Positions 23,995 to 35,717 of a stretch of DNA of 64,000 nucleotides are shown piece after piece (the stretch's first letter is position 1; the number at the start of each line of letters is the position of its first letter). The position numbers were made by a program, and so were the translations under genes. The DNA is from Euonymus europaeus (lineage: Eukaryota; Streptophyta; Magnoliopsida; Celastrales; Celastraceae). The stretch covers positions 29,294,501 to 29,358,500 of the forward strand of contig OY756957.1 of the NCBI GenBank assembly GCA_963580455.1, written 5' to 3'. Under the pieces are notes generated by a model. It was not told the DNA's origin and did no database searches. It saw only the letters and a list, made by a program, of their open reading frames with translations.

Positions 23995-25970
23995 ATGAGT
24001 TCTTGGGAGAGTTTCGTTGTCGAAAAAGTGCTGAATGTATCTCCTGCTGTGATGAAGATGAGAATTGCTGGCGTGCTTGGTCTGTTTGCTGCTGCCAGTA
24101 GTATTTACAATGTTGAAGCAGGGCATAGAGCTCTAATTTTCAACCGTAAGGATGGTCTCAAAGATGAGGTACACCTTCTACTCTGCAAATTTGTTGTGAT
24201 TAATGTAGCAAGATTATGTTCTTTCTGCCAAGTTTTATGGGTTTTCCATAAAAAATCCCTTTTTCTATTTATTCTTCTTTCTTAGCATCATTAATCTTTT
24301 ATTAGCAATGTTAAGTTTCATATTGCTTTTATTTTTCCCCATTTTTTGGTACTTTGGCATCATTAATTTTCTGTTTATGAAGGTTAATCTGCCATGTTCC
24401 TGTTTTGGGTACTTTAAGAAAATTAAGCTGCTGCAAATCACATTTCTAATGTATTATTGTTATTTGTATTTACAACGACATAGGCACCAAATTTACACAT
24501 ACATGCAAGCATAACTGTATACAAACACATGCACAAATACACACAGACGCACATACATTTCTGTGCGTATGTTGTCGAACTTCAAAATTTTACTAGCATC
24601 TACTATGTGCAGATCTACCCTGAAGGAACACACCTTAAGATTCCTTTCTTTGAGAAGAAGATCATTTATGATATTCGTGCACGTCCTCATCTTGTCGAGA
24701 GTACTGCAGGGAGCCGCGACCTCCAAATGGTTCATTTCTTCTTTCTAATCTCCTTTATCTTTGAAATTATGAGTCACGGAAAAATAACTAAGTTTTAGTT
24801 CATGACAAAGCAAGTAAACTGGTTAGATATGTAAGTCTCAGACGCACATACATTTCTGCTTTTCTTGCTTCATCCAGTGGCAGGCTATTAAGGAGATGAA
24901 GAAAATTTTAGAAGATCAAATTGGAATACATGTTATTCAGAGTTTTAGGGATTATTATTCTTTTACTTTCTTTGCTTCTCTCCTCTGCTATTCATTCTTT
25001 GTCAGTCGGGTTTTTTAGCATAAACTTTGCCCGCATATGGGTAAGAAGTTATATTGCACAATTTTGTCATCGTCCTGTTAACTATGTCATCCAACTTATA
25101 TCTGTTTAACAGGTCAAGGTAGGACTTCGAGTTCTTTCTCGTCCTTCGGCAGATCAGCTGCCTACAATCTACAGAACTCTAGGCGAAGACTACAATGAGA
25201 AAGTCCTCCCATCAATCATTGATGAAACTTTGAAATCTGTAATTGCATTATACACTGCAAGCGAGCTCATCACTCAGAGAGAGGTCTGCTATAGCAACTA
25301 ACGCCTTTTGGTATTGTATGCAACATTTACATGGATGATAAAATTTGATATATTGTCTTCTAGTGGAACTACACCAGTTTTGCTAGTGATAGAAATCAGT
25401 GTTGGGAAGTTCTGATCGGGGTTGTGTTCTTAGTCAAGAAACCATGATTTATGATATCTTGAACTCATTTTGCAGAATGTTAGCAGAGAAATTCGGATGA
25501 TATTGGCTGAAAGGGCAGTCAACTTTCACATTGCTTTGGATGATGTTTCAATTACAAGCCTGACTTTTGGGAAGGAGTTCACAGCTGCAATTGAAGCTAA
25601 GCAGATTACTGCGCAAGACGCTGAAAGAGCTAAATACATTGTGGAGAAAGCTGAGCAAGATAAGAAAAGTGCTGTTATTAGAGCTCAGGTATAATAAGGT
25701 CTTCTTAATATTTCTTGCAGTGTGAGTTTCCTGCTAGTCCTTCTCCATCTCATATTATTTATTCATTGCCAGGGTGAGGCCAAGAGTGCTGAAATGATCG
25801 GTAAAGCTATTGCAAAAAATCAGTCATTCCTCGCACTCAGAAAAATTGAAGCTGCAAGGGAGATTGCCCGTATTGTATCAACGTCTACCAACTCAGTGTA
25901 CTTAAATGCTGAAGACCTTCTGCTAAATCTTCAGCAGATAGAACTGGAAAACAAATCTGGTCAGAAATGA
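23995..25970 (+). CDS. PHB: prohibitin, type II (PHB2-like), 5 exons
   Basis: Exons: 23995-24168, 24613-24729, 25113-25283, 25476-25688, 25773-25970, 290 aa. After a short N-terminus comes a hydrophobic anchor (about 23-45, [19 protein letters not shown]), then the SPFH/PHB domain ([38 protein letters not shown]) and the long coiled region [20 protein letters not shown]... [15 protein letters not shown]. Prohibitins form ring complexes of PHB1 and PHB2 type subunits in the inner mitochondrial membrane, acting as chaperones and cristae organisers. The sequence agrees better with plant type II than type I members. The N-terminus is shorter than I remember for Arabidopsis PHB2 and several positions differ, so it could be a divergent paralogue. 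Confidence 0.94.
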
Positions 25971-26855
25971 AAACTTGCTGGCATTTGGTTGCTCTTTTGA
26001 TGACTTGCTGAATGGAATATTCAGGAAAAAACTGTTCGTGGAATTAACTATGGAATTGCTCCCTACTATAAGCTTTTGTCAAGAAAGCACTGTCAATACT
26101 GTTTTCTTTCGTTGCTAACTTGCTATCAACTACCAATTGTCCTTGATATTGACTCCAATTCCACATTTCAGCCGGGTACAACATCCATTGTTAAAGATAT
26201 CCAGAAGCTCAGATAGTCAGATATGATGTTTTTATATCAAACCACCTCATCTGCATTTGGTAAGTTTATTATATACAAGCTCCATTATCACTCCTTGTCA
26301 AATCCCCCACAAAAGCGTCTGGTCATACATTATTACATTATTGATAACCAAACAAGTGCTAATGCTAATTAGCAACCGTTTGTCTTTGGAATCAAAGAAA
26401 TTTTTCTTAAAAAAATAACTGGAAAACAGTCAGAATATACTCAAATTTCCGTTTAATTTTCGACAATTTTCGACATCGTAGGAATGGCTTTTTACACCCA
26501 AGAAGGTTACATCCCCAACCATTTTGTCTTCTCAAGCAGCTTTAGGTCTCTGCAAAAATTAAGAAGGGCCAGTTTGGAATAAGTACATCAAAATCAGTTA
26601 CTCCGGTCTCCAGCCTGAGAAAACTTTTAAGTAGAATACCCCAATCCCCAGCCATTTACGTTGTCCTAAACTCCTAGTATTGCCCCCATCCCCTTCAAAA
26701 ATTAAATAGGGTGTCTAAAGCTAAGAAGGAATCCGTACATGTGTTTTTCCTTTCCTTTTGACAAATTCATTTGGGAAAGAAGAGACCTTAAATCAGCTAT
26801 AATTTCTCCGAGGGTAAAAAGTTCAATCATATTAAACTATTAGAGTAGGTATATA
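25971..26855. other. convergent intergenic region, prohibitin / TPT
   Basis: Contains the 3' UTRs of the plus-strand prohibitin gene and the minus-strand TPT gene. No other coding or structural element recognised. Confidence 0.6.
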
Positions 26856-29674
26856 TTATAGGAGACTCGCTCTTTTCTCTTCTTCCATCTTGGCTTTGAA
26901 GTAAGAGTAGACTGCCACTCCAGCAATTGCAATGCATGTGCCAATACCTGTTTGTGTTGATATCTTGTTTCCTGTAAGAGGCATAGCCGATGGTTGTTTC
27001 ATTAACTATTCTGTACAAATAATGAAAACGGAAAGAAAAAGGACAAAATCAAGATTTAAAAGAAATATATTCTTACCAAAGACCAAGATTGAGAAGCCAA
27101 TCACAAATACACGTTTCAGCACATTCCCAACTGCGTGTGTAAGAGGAGCAACCCTCTCAAGGGTATTGGTTGCCAACTGAAAATCCAAAGAGCAAAACGT
27201 GCTTTTATCATCCCAATACACAAATTTTGGCACGCCTTGTTTGAAAAAAATGATGCAATTGGAAACTAAAGAGAAATTAAGTAGAAACAGTTAATTATGT
27301 TATGAACCTAGTGTGGTAGATACTAGTTAGATGAATTTCAGGACAATGCATAATCTTTGACTAAAATAAGAATGCATAGATGGTTCTTACCTGGTTGTAA
27401 AGGTGGTAAAACATTCCAACCCAAAAGAGGTCTGAGATGAACTTGGTTGTACCCACTTTAGTAATTGCACTGTTAAAACCATGCTTCATTAGTTGTGGTC
27501 CTTCAAACTGCAAGATAGCGCATGGAAGCCAAAAGAAGGAGGGCCTTTACACAAGATTGAATGATCAAAACTTTACTTTAATCGGACGAACTAAATTTAC
27601 AGGCCTCATAGCTTTCTGTCTATACTCACAATGATGGCCGGTGGAATACAAACAAAGAGTGCAATGATGGAAATGTAGGCATAAATATTAGTACTGTCCA
27701 TATCAGTCTGCATGGGAAAATTTGAAAATATAACAATCAGAAGTGATAAGAAAAAGATTTGAAATTGAAAGTTCTAATAAAAGGAGAGACAGAGAGAGAG
27801 AGAGAGAGAGTACGAGACCAAGGATGTTATGAGAGATTACCATGGCTTTCTTTGAGTAGAGACTCCTGTATGTGAAGGAGATGTTGGAAATCATAGCACT
27901 AATGAAGCCAGTCCAATTGAATGACAACTCAGTTAGTGATGCCATGGACACACCTGCGTTTGATTTATATAGGTCAAAGCAGAGAAAAATATACTGGGCT
28001 AATTCATAACCTCAACCCAATGGGGTTAGATGAGAGTCTAGCTTACGATAGGAATAGATGGAGATGGATTCTCACTAATTTCGCACATGGAATGATGTAG
28101 CTCAATCCCAACATTATTTTGGATGAACAGTTTTAATTACGATTATGATGATGATTTTTCATAACCTAGCTGAAAATTTGTCACTCAAAAGACATTTAGG
28201 TAAAGTCACGCAATTCATGGCTTGCGTCACATGATATGCATGTAAGTGTGATGTATTTATTAATAATTCAATAAATTGCTGTAGAAGCAATGAAGAAGAC
28301 AGTTTCTAACAATTTCATAATGCAAATTTCAGAATAACTTACCAAGAACAACAGGAGCCAGAGAAAGCCATAATGTCAAGGGTATCGGCTGTCCTAGTAT
28401 GAACTGAGAGGCAGAAGCGTTGAAGAATGGCTCAAGAGCTGAAATACAATGTTGGGGAACAAAAGTGAAGAATTAAACACATGCTAATAATGTGTATAGC
28501 AAAGAGCGATTATTTCCCTAGCCTAATCCATGGCATGGACACTTGATTTCACCTTTGATTGTGTGGGTGAAAGACACAGCCACTGCTGCAAATGATACAT
28601 TGCTGGTCACATGGCCTAATGCATGACATACAGCAACGGGGATCAACAGCTTCAAAAGTTTTGAGTCAATCGGCTACACACAGAAACAACAGTGATGTGG
28701 CATGATCAGTATCATTAGCTGCAATTATAACCACGGAAATAGAAATGATATAAACCCAGGCAATTGAAACCAACACTAACCATAATTTCACATTTTCAGA
28801 ACAAAGAAAATAAAGAAAAATATTTACCATAGATATATTGCACGAATAAAAAAAAAATCTAAATTCCCCAAGTTTCTGGGCTTGAAGAGGATCACTTACC
28901 GCGCGTTTGGGAAGACCCACTGCCCAGCTCACCAAACAGTACACCACCCCGACCAGCAAATGAATAACTGACACAAAGCTGCACAGAACAGATAAAATCG
29001 CTCATCAGAAATTCGGAACCAAAGCGTACGGAAGTCTATAATGGCCTCGACAGGATTGCAAACGGAAGATCACTGACTATGGATACGGGAAGTAATTGTA
29101 GATCTTCTTGTTTAGTATGTTGAAGATCACGTTCAAGAAATACCTGCAGGAATATAATCGTAGCAAAATTTATGAACGGAACAGGACCAGAAGTTCAGTT
29201 TTACAGTTAAGAGTCTTATTAAGAAGAAGCAAGTGACCTACCACATGAAGAAGAAGAAACCGGTAACAAGAGCCGGGTACTTGTCGAAGAAGCCAACTGG
29301 AGCAACCTTTGCTTCCCTGCAAAAATACCGAGTCAGGTGAAACAGTGAGTCGACTCCGAGACCGGGCGAGTAGACTGAGTCTCATGAAACGGACCTCACC
29401 CTGCGGAATCACTCCCCTCGGATGGAGAGGAAGCGGCAGCGAAGCAAGGCTGGAGAGTCTCCCTATTCCCAGACAAGAGGCACGACGCCAGTGAGCTCTC
29501 TAGCAGCAGAGCCGGCCTGAGCTGTGTCCTCCATATCAAGTTCCCGCCCTCGCCAACAGCTCCCATCAGCCTCACTGCTACGACGCTTGCGGAGTTTCCA
29601 CTCTCTCGCAGCAGCCTCGGCAGGCGCGGTACGGCAGAAAATGCGGCAGCGCGTGAAATCACCCGGGACTCCAT
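26856..29674 (-). CDS. TPT: chloroplast triose-phosphate/phosphate translocator, 11 exons
   Basis: Exons (minus): 29674-29400, 29316-29242, 29143-29078, 28978-28900, 28673-28553, 28438-28343, 27953-27841, 27707-27630, 27507-27391, 27176-27077, 26971-26856, giving 411 aa (family about 400-415). Residues 1 to about 80 are a Ser/Ala/Arg-rich plastid transit peptide. The mature part starts near [20 protein letters not shown] and carries the TPT-domain hydrophobic helices; conserved blocks include [47 protein letters not shown] and [20 protein letters not shown], with Lys361-Arg362 at the position implicated in phosphate binding. It exchanges triose phosphate and 3-phosphoglycerate for inorganic phosphate across the inner chloroplast envelope, exporting fixed carbon for sucrose synthesis. 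Intron 7 contains a GA repeat. Confidence 0.97.
27790..27810. repeat. (AG)n microsatellite in TPT intron 7
   Basis: Ten or so AG units between exons 7 and 8 of TPT. Confidence 0.9.
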
Positions 29675-30900
29675 AGCTGTAATTACACAAAGAAGTGATG
29701 TGCTCTTCGAATGCACAGAACACACTGGGAAGAGCAAAAACCGTTTTGTGGCGTCCCAAAGCAGATGACGAGGCGTAGAGCGGTTAAAATCATTCTGTCT
29801 CCATTGGTACCGTTATGATCCTGTGAAATGCGGTGCATGTTAACAAATTTTTATCGGCCAATGTGATTAAGTCGAAAGAGAATCGCAAAAGCAGAGCACA
29901 GAAAAATAATAATCAACGGTGAGGTGGGGTTTGAGAGGGATCTATTGGGAGATGGTATGGTGTACGGTGTGGAAGAAGAGGAGGATATGGATTGGAGTAA
30001 TCTTATCTCAAGCGAGAGGCTTGTGAGGGAGTGAGGCCATGTGTTGTCCATTCGATTTCATCCCCTTATCCTTTCCAAATAACTTTCTTGTGAGTTGCGA
30101 TGGGATGGTGGAAATAGTGGTCATGTGAGTATGACTATTTTCAGGGGTGAAAAAATTTGGTTCAGGGCCGATTTCGCGTCCGACAATTGAGGTGTTTATA
30201 AAATATTGTATTTTTGAAATTTTTTGGATTTGAATTTTTAAAAATACTAAATGAATCACATTTAGATTGATTTAAATTCAAACAATAATTCAATTCAAAT
30301 TAAAACATGAACAAATAAATCAATTAAAACTTTTGCGTTTGAACCCTAATTCATTTTTAAATCAGACAATTTTTTGTATTTTATTCAAATTCCAAACATA
30401 TGACTTATGTCTAAATTTAGTTGATCAGATAAATTTGGTCATCCCCAAACTATTTGGCCTTAGAAACAGCAAAAATGGATGACCTTAGAAGTTGCAAAAT
30501 GGATCCCTATTTGCCTGAGTAGGAATGCTTGTTAAACTCTAATTCCCTAATTTCTAGAGGAGATAGGTATGCTACCTTTTGCCATTATGCAAACATATTG
30601 TTCAGATTGTAGATTAATTCTCCAATTGTAAGAGAGAATATCACAATCCCAACCAATAAATCGGTGATTTATAGGACTCAAATGACAAGAACCACTTTCC
30701 TATTCTGCAAATTTTTATCTTGAACCAACAATCAATATCTATTTAGGTTCAGTCAACTATGATTTGGTGTTCAGTCCATAAATAAACATACCTCCATCAT
30801 GGTAACTATGATACCAAACCCCTCGCTAACGTTTTTGGATCACGGCTCTAGTAAAAATGTCAGCGAAATATCTTGATCCCATATAGGGAAACCCCCAAGA
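29675..30900. other. TPT 5' flank / intergenic
   Basis: TPT promoter and 5' UTR followed by AT-rich DNA. No gene recognised. Confidence 0.5.
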
Positions 30901-30910
30901 GTATGATGCA

Positions 30911-31078
30911 GGATGGGAGAGCCCGAAATGATTTTACCATAAGGTTTCTCTTATTTTGAATCACAACCATTTAAATAGATTATAATAAATACACAATATT
31001 GATAGAGCTTCGCATGAATGGTTGAGATTCAAAATAAAAGAAATTTCATAGTGAAATCATTTCAGCCCCTCTTATCTT
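30911..31078. mobile_element. short MULE-like MITE with long inverted repeats
   Basis: The left arm (to about 30975) and the reverse complement of the right arm (from about 31015) pair over roughly 65 bp; shared parts include GAAATGATTT, TTTTATTTTGAATC or its near match, and CAACCATT. Flanks are GTATGATGCA (30901-30910) and GTGTGATGCA (31079-31088), 9 of 10 identical, fitting the 9-10 bp target duplication of Mutator-type elements. No coding capacity. Confidence 0.7.
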
Positions 31079-31192
31079 GTGTGATGCAGAGTCCGAGAGT
31101 TTACTCCATGACCCTGCCTTGGAGAGACTCCAATATATTAAAAAAAAACATACATCGTGGTATTTTGTGTCCATAGTAGCATTTTGTACTAA

Positions 31193-32152
31193 TTAATTGT
31201 CTGTTTTACAGGCCATGACATGTTCTTCAGTTGCATTAAGGATTGGAAGCTTTACCTTCAGTGGCTCACCAGAGTTGTACGATCTCTGATGGCAGAAAAT
31301 GATGTACATAACAACACCGTTTGGGTCAGTTTGCGGGGAATACAAACGCTGCCCAGCACCATAGCCTCCGAGAAGTCTGTATGATTTCTCCGATTGTTCC
31401 ATCACCAGACACATGTCCTCACCACCTAAATATATGCCATCAACGAGTATAAGAAAAACGAAACAGAAGGTTAAGCAATAGAAGGTTTACTTACAGGCAG
31501 CCAATTCTATCTGAGTTTGGTAAATGAATTCCAGAACCGCAGACATCTCTTGCTCAAACTGATGAAACGGCTCGCTGCGAAAATCATTTTTTCTAAGCTT
31601 ACACAGGCCTTCTCCCAACTCCATCATCGCTCCTTTGTGATTCTACTTGTGCAGAATTTATTGATTTCAAACCATAAATACTCTTCGTAACACAAATACA
31701 GCATTCAGAGGTACAATGTATAGTAGTGTGCAGCAAACCTGGTTAAAGAGGTGATGAAGTCCCACCGCACACTGTAGAATTCCATGAATTAGGGTTCTAG
31801 TAGGCTCTTCGGCTTCGTACCAGAGAGACTCGAGAACATCGTGACATTTATAGAATTCTCTTCTGTTGAACAGCGCCACTGCTTCGCCAAAATTGTGGCT
31901 ACTTCCATCATCTTCTTCGTTAGCAGAAATCCGATATGAAATCGGGAAGGAATGGTAGATTCTACTCCGTTTTGAGAGGGACTTTGGATGAAAATTATAG
32001 CCAAAACAGAAGGGAGCCAGAGAAAAGGTTGATTTTAAGTTGCGAGAGAGAGCGGGCGATTTTGAAAGGGAAAAATTGTATGCGATGGGGAGGACGAACG
32101 CAGAGTAAGCGCCATGCTTGAGGCTTCGAAGTAAATTGATTTCAAGCTTCAT
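31193..32152 (-). CDS. DUF309-domain protein, probably plastid-targeted, 3 exons
   Basis: Exons (minus): 32152-31739, 31642-31495, 31425-31193, 264 aa. About residues 1-85 are Ser/Leu/Arg-rich with few acids, like an organelle transit peptide. Residues about 95-155 carry the DUF309 signature: AVALFNRREFYKCHDVLESL, W.EAEEPTRTLIHGILQ, AVGLHHLFNQNHKGAMME. DUF309 is found in bacteria, cyanobacteria and plants and is an all-helical domain of unknown function; in plants it is followed by a C-terminal extension as seen here. The ATG at 32152 was preferred over an in-frame upstream one (32263) because it gives a better targeting sequence. No function can be assigned. Confidence 0.85.
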
Positions 32153-32399
32153 GTTTTGAATACTGATCGATTCATGTGGTGGAGCGTAAATTGGAAAGAT
32201 ATTATTTTCTAATAATTTGTTGATTTTTTCACGCTGCGAAAACGGACTACGCGCGTTTTGCATAAAATTTGTTTATGAAAAAAAAAAAGTCAAAAGTGAC
32301 CTACCAAAAACTAGCCTAAATGTTTCTACAAATTCAGCCCACCAAGCCCAAACTTACCAGCCCATTTTGTTGAGAGAGGCCTAGCCCAATCCAAAAAAT

Positions 32400-32473
32400 C
32401 CTTAACTATGACCTAATACGGGCAGAGTGGAGAGAGGTAGAAAGAAATTCGCAGAGAAGAGGGAGGAAAGGAA

Positions 32474-32516
<43 letters not shown>

Positions 32517-34085
32517 GCAGAGAAAAGAGAGGTTAAGAGAGGAAATTACGGGGGTTTTAGAGAGTGAGTAACAAGCCGAGAGAGAATATTTTTTTTCTAG
32601 GATTTTGAGGGAGGTTAGAACCAATCGGGGAGAGATCTTTGTAGGAGAAGGGATTTCGTTCTTGATCTCATTTTCGTCGAACTTGAACAAGGTGAGGCTC
32701 TGAATCGATTAATTCCTCTCCTTCTCTACCAATACTTCGTGTTTTTCGGTTTCTGGAACCTCTGTTCAGTTTAAAGCTTGCCGGTGAAGGAGGAAGACCG
32801 CTTCCCCTCTTGGAGAGGCTGCTGCCTCCGTGCGGGGGTGAGCATGGAGGTCTCCACCATCGTTCAAACTGCCTCATTCTTTTGCGTGGTTTTTCGATTG
32901 AGATTGATTTTTAGTATATACGGTATTGTGTATTCGGTTCATTTCTGCCAGTTCCATTTCTATGTGTCTCTGCTTTTTTATCTGGAAAGTTGTTTGTGAA
33001 GATGTGAGGTTGCTCCCTCCTTCAAGAGGTCTTTGCCTCCGTGCAAGGGGAAGTAACCGGTGCCCTTTTCATCGAACAATGGCTCATATACTTGTGTTAT
33101 TTGCCTCTGATTTTTCATTCGTTTATGCTTGCATTTCCCATCATCACTTAGTAAGTTTTATTGATTAGTTCTTAGCTTCTTTCTCATCAGGTTTTTTTGT
33201 CAAAACCCGAAACCTACCTCTGCCTCTTTGGTTAACCTATTTGTTTTCTCTTGATTTTGATTTATACTTTTCTTTCTCTGTTGATTGATAGCCGAAAATC
33301 TGGTTTGAATATGCTCTATATTTGTATGATAGTTTGGCCTCTTTTTTTTCTTTTTCTTTTTTATCTTGATGTTAATCTGGATAGAGAAGGAAAGTGATGC
33401 TGAGATATAAGAGGGGAAACAGAGGAAAAAGAGTTAACAATGTTACACGGGTGAGAAGAAATGATGAAATAGGGAAAAGAAGGAGATGGGCTTCGGGTAG
33501 GATATTTTGAAAGAAGCTGGTTGGGTTATATTTGGTTTTGGATTTTATTTTCTATGTTGGGTTGAGCATTTGAATATGGGCTAAGAAAAATGGGTTTTTG
33601 ATTTTGGACTTTTTTTTTATTGTTTTGTTTTTTCTTTTGTTTTCAACTAATATTTGTTTTTGGATCATTATTTGAATTCCTGGATATTTAATTTCTCTTG
33701 GGCCATGTGCTTGTGTTTTTAGGCTATTTCTTTTTGGTGACATATCTAAAACTTTGGATTCATAATTATTGTTTTGGGCCCGTAAACTTTTTTTTGGACT
33801 CATTTAATTGGGTTAGTTTTTATTTTTTAGGTTGGGCCAATGATTATTTTTCTGGTTTTTTATTTTATTTTATTCTTTTCGGTCCCAAATTTATTTTGAC
33901 ATGTTTGTTTTATCTTTTAAAATCTGGATAGTTGTTGCGTTGAGACAAAAATTGTTTAACACCACCCACTCAAGGGGAAATGGATTTTAATTGTAATGGT
34001 TAATATCAATTTCAAAACCAATTGGTGGTGACTTCATTGTTTTTTAATGAGTCCGGTCGCGATCCCGGCTGCGACACTGATATTA
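32400..34085 (+). mobile_element. possible LTR plus primer-binding region of a Tat/Ogre-like Gypsy element, or PPR 5' UTR
   Basis: A gene-free stretch upstream of the PPR gene. At its right end AAAACCAATTGGTGGTGACT is followed by GAGTCCGGTCGCGATCCCGG and CTGCGACA, which resembles the LTR end, primer-binding site (TGGYGACTCC) and leader of plant Tat/Ogre elements as I remember them. Leftwards are a GA-rich leader, T-rich DNA with repeated TTGGGCC/TGGGCTT words, and two diverged copies of a segment containing TTGCCTCCGTGC or CTGCCTCCGTGC (near 32820 and 33025). No left boundary or second LTR is found. Alternatively the GA-rich leader (ending ACAAG/GTGAGG near 32691) and an acceptor near 34205 are a 5' UTR intron of the PPR gene. 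Confidence 0.35.
32475..32511. repeat. (AG)n microsatellite
   Basis: About 18 AG units in a purine-rich stretch (32430-32580) that looks like a transcript leader. Confidence 0.95.
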
Positions 34086-34277
34086 TTAGGTTTATTTTAT
34101 TTTGTTTTGATTCGTTGAAATTGAGCAAGTTTAAAGATACGTCTTTTATGGAGTGTGGGTAATATTGTTGCGTTGTGTATGATATTGCTGACAACTGGAA
34201 CTGCAGTGGTACAGATGACAGATAGGAGCAACATCTGAATTTGGAAGGATAACTGTGAAGAAGAAAAGGTGACACTA

Positions 34278-35717
34278 ATGGGCAGTAAAGCTATGTATAA
34301 ATGGTCAAAACAAATTACACCTTCCCAAGTCGAGCAGCTAATACGGGCAGAAAAAGATGTTATTAAAGCAACTCTTATATTTGATTCAGCCACAGCTGAG
34401 TACAGTAATGGCTTCCGCCATGACCGCTGTACATTTGGTGTCATGATATCTAGACTGACTTCTGCAAACCAATTTAGATTGGCGGAGAATCTACTTGATA
34501 GAATGAAGGAGGAGAAGTGTGCAATCACAGAAGATATATTCCTTACCATTTGCAGAGCCTACGGTCGGGTTCACAAGCCACTGGATGCCGTCAGGGTTTT
34601 TCATAAGATGAATGACTTAAGCTGCAAACCCACTGAGAAATCTTACATTACAGTGTTTGCCATTCTTGTTGAAGAGAATCTTTTGAAGATTGCATTGAGG
34701 TTTTACAAGGATATGAGAGCAATGGGTATTAAACCCAGTGTTGCTTCCCTGAATATTTTGATTAAGGCACTCTGCAAAAACACTGGAACAATTGATGCTG
34801 CTCTTAGAATATTCCATGAGATGCCCAACCATGGGTGTACGCCTGATTCATATACTTATGGCACTTTGATTAATGGATTTTGTAAGATTGGGAAGATCAA
34901 TGAGGCAAAAGAGTTATTCAAAGAAATGGAAGAAAAAGGTTGTTCACCTTCTGTGGTTACCTACACCTCTTTGATATGGGGCTTGTGCCAGTCTAGCAAT
35001 GTAGATGAAGCCATGGAATTACTTGAAGAGATGAAGACCAAAGGTATTGAGCCCAATGTGTTTACTTACAGCTCTTTGATGAATGGTCTTTGCAAAGGCG
35101 GGCATGCTTCACGAGCCCTGGAGTTATTGGAGACAATGGTTAGCAAGCGCCAGAAGCCTAATATTATAACTTATAGTACTTTAATCAATGGACTTTGTAA
35201 AGAAGGGAAGCTCCAAGATGCTGTAGAGATCCTTGACAGAATGAAGCTTCAGGGTTTGACACCAGACGCGGGGCTTTATGGGAAGATCATCAATAGCTTT
35301 TGTGATTTATACAAGTTTCAGGAGGCTGCAAACTTCCTTGATGAGATGGTCCTCAGTGGAGTCTCACCAAACAGATTAACTTGGAGCCATCATGTTAGAA
35401 TTCATAACATGGTCGTCCAGGGCCTTTGTAGTAGTGCTGATTCAAATCGTGCTTTCCAATTGTATTTAAGCATGCAGACTAGGGGGATCTCAATTAATGC
35501 TGAAACTTTTGATTTCCTTGTGAAATTTTATTGTAAGAAGGGAGACTTGGACAAAGTTTATCGCATTGTTGATGAGATGGTTCTTAGTGGATGTGTTCCT
35601 GATGAAGGAACTTGGAGTATGGTGATCAATGGATTTTGGGACCGGAAGAAGGTTAGGGAAGCTACTCAATCGTTTTGGATTAAGTTAATGAGCAAACTTG
35701 ATGAGCCTGTCAGATAA
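34278..35717 (+). CDS. P-class pentatricopeptide repeat protein, intronless
   Basis: A 479-aa protein made almost wholly of 35-residue PPR motifs, about eleven in tandem, for example PDSYTYGTLINGFCKIGKIN, PNVFTYSSLMNGLCKGGH, PNIITYSTLINGLCKEGKLQ. There is no E/DYW extension or SMR domain, so it is P class, the type that binds organelle RNA to stabilise or process it. It begins MGSKAMYKWSKQITPSQVEQ, and from memory is closely similar along its length to Arabidopsis At5g46100 (472 aa). The second in-frame Met was chosen as the start (34278 rather than 34269) because the relative begins MGSK. An obvious presequence is not visible, so the compartment is uncertain. The last 30 residues diverge. 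Confidence 0.93.
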   Translation: MGSKAMYKWSKQITPSQVEQLIRAEKDVIKATLIFDSATAEYSNGFRHDRCTFGVMISRLTSANQFRLAENLLDRMKEEKCAITEDIFLTICRAYGRVHKPLDAVRVFHKMNDLSCKPTEKSYITVFAILVEENLLKIALRFYKDMRAMGIKPSVASLNILIKALCKNTGTIDAALRIFHEMPNHGCTPDSYTYGTLINGFCKIGKINEAKELFKEMEEKGCSPSVVTYTSLIWGLCQSSNVDEAMELLEEMKTKGIEPNVFTYSSLMNGLCKGGHASRALELLETMVSKRQKPNIITYSTLINGLCKEGKLQDAVEILDRMKLQGLTPDAGLYGKIINSFCDLYKFQEAANFLDEMVLSGVSPNRLTWSHHVRIHNMVVQGLCSSADSNRAFQLYLSMQTRGISINAETFDFLVKFYCKKGDLDKVYRIVDEMVLSGCVPDEGTWSMVINGFWDRKKVREATQSFWIKLMSKLDEPVR

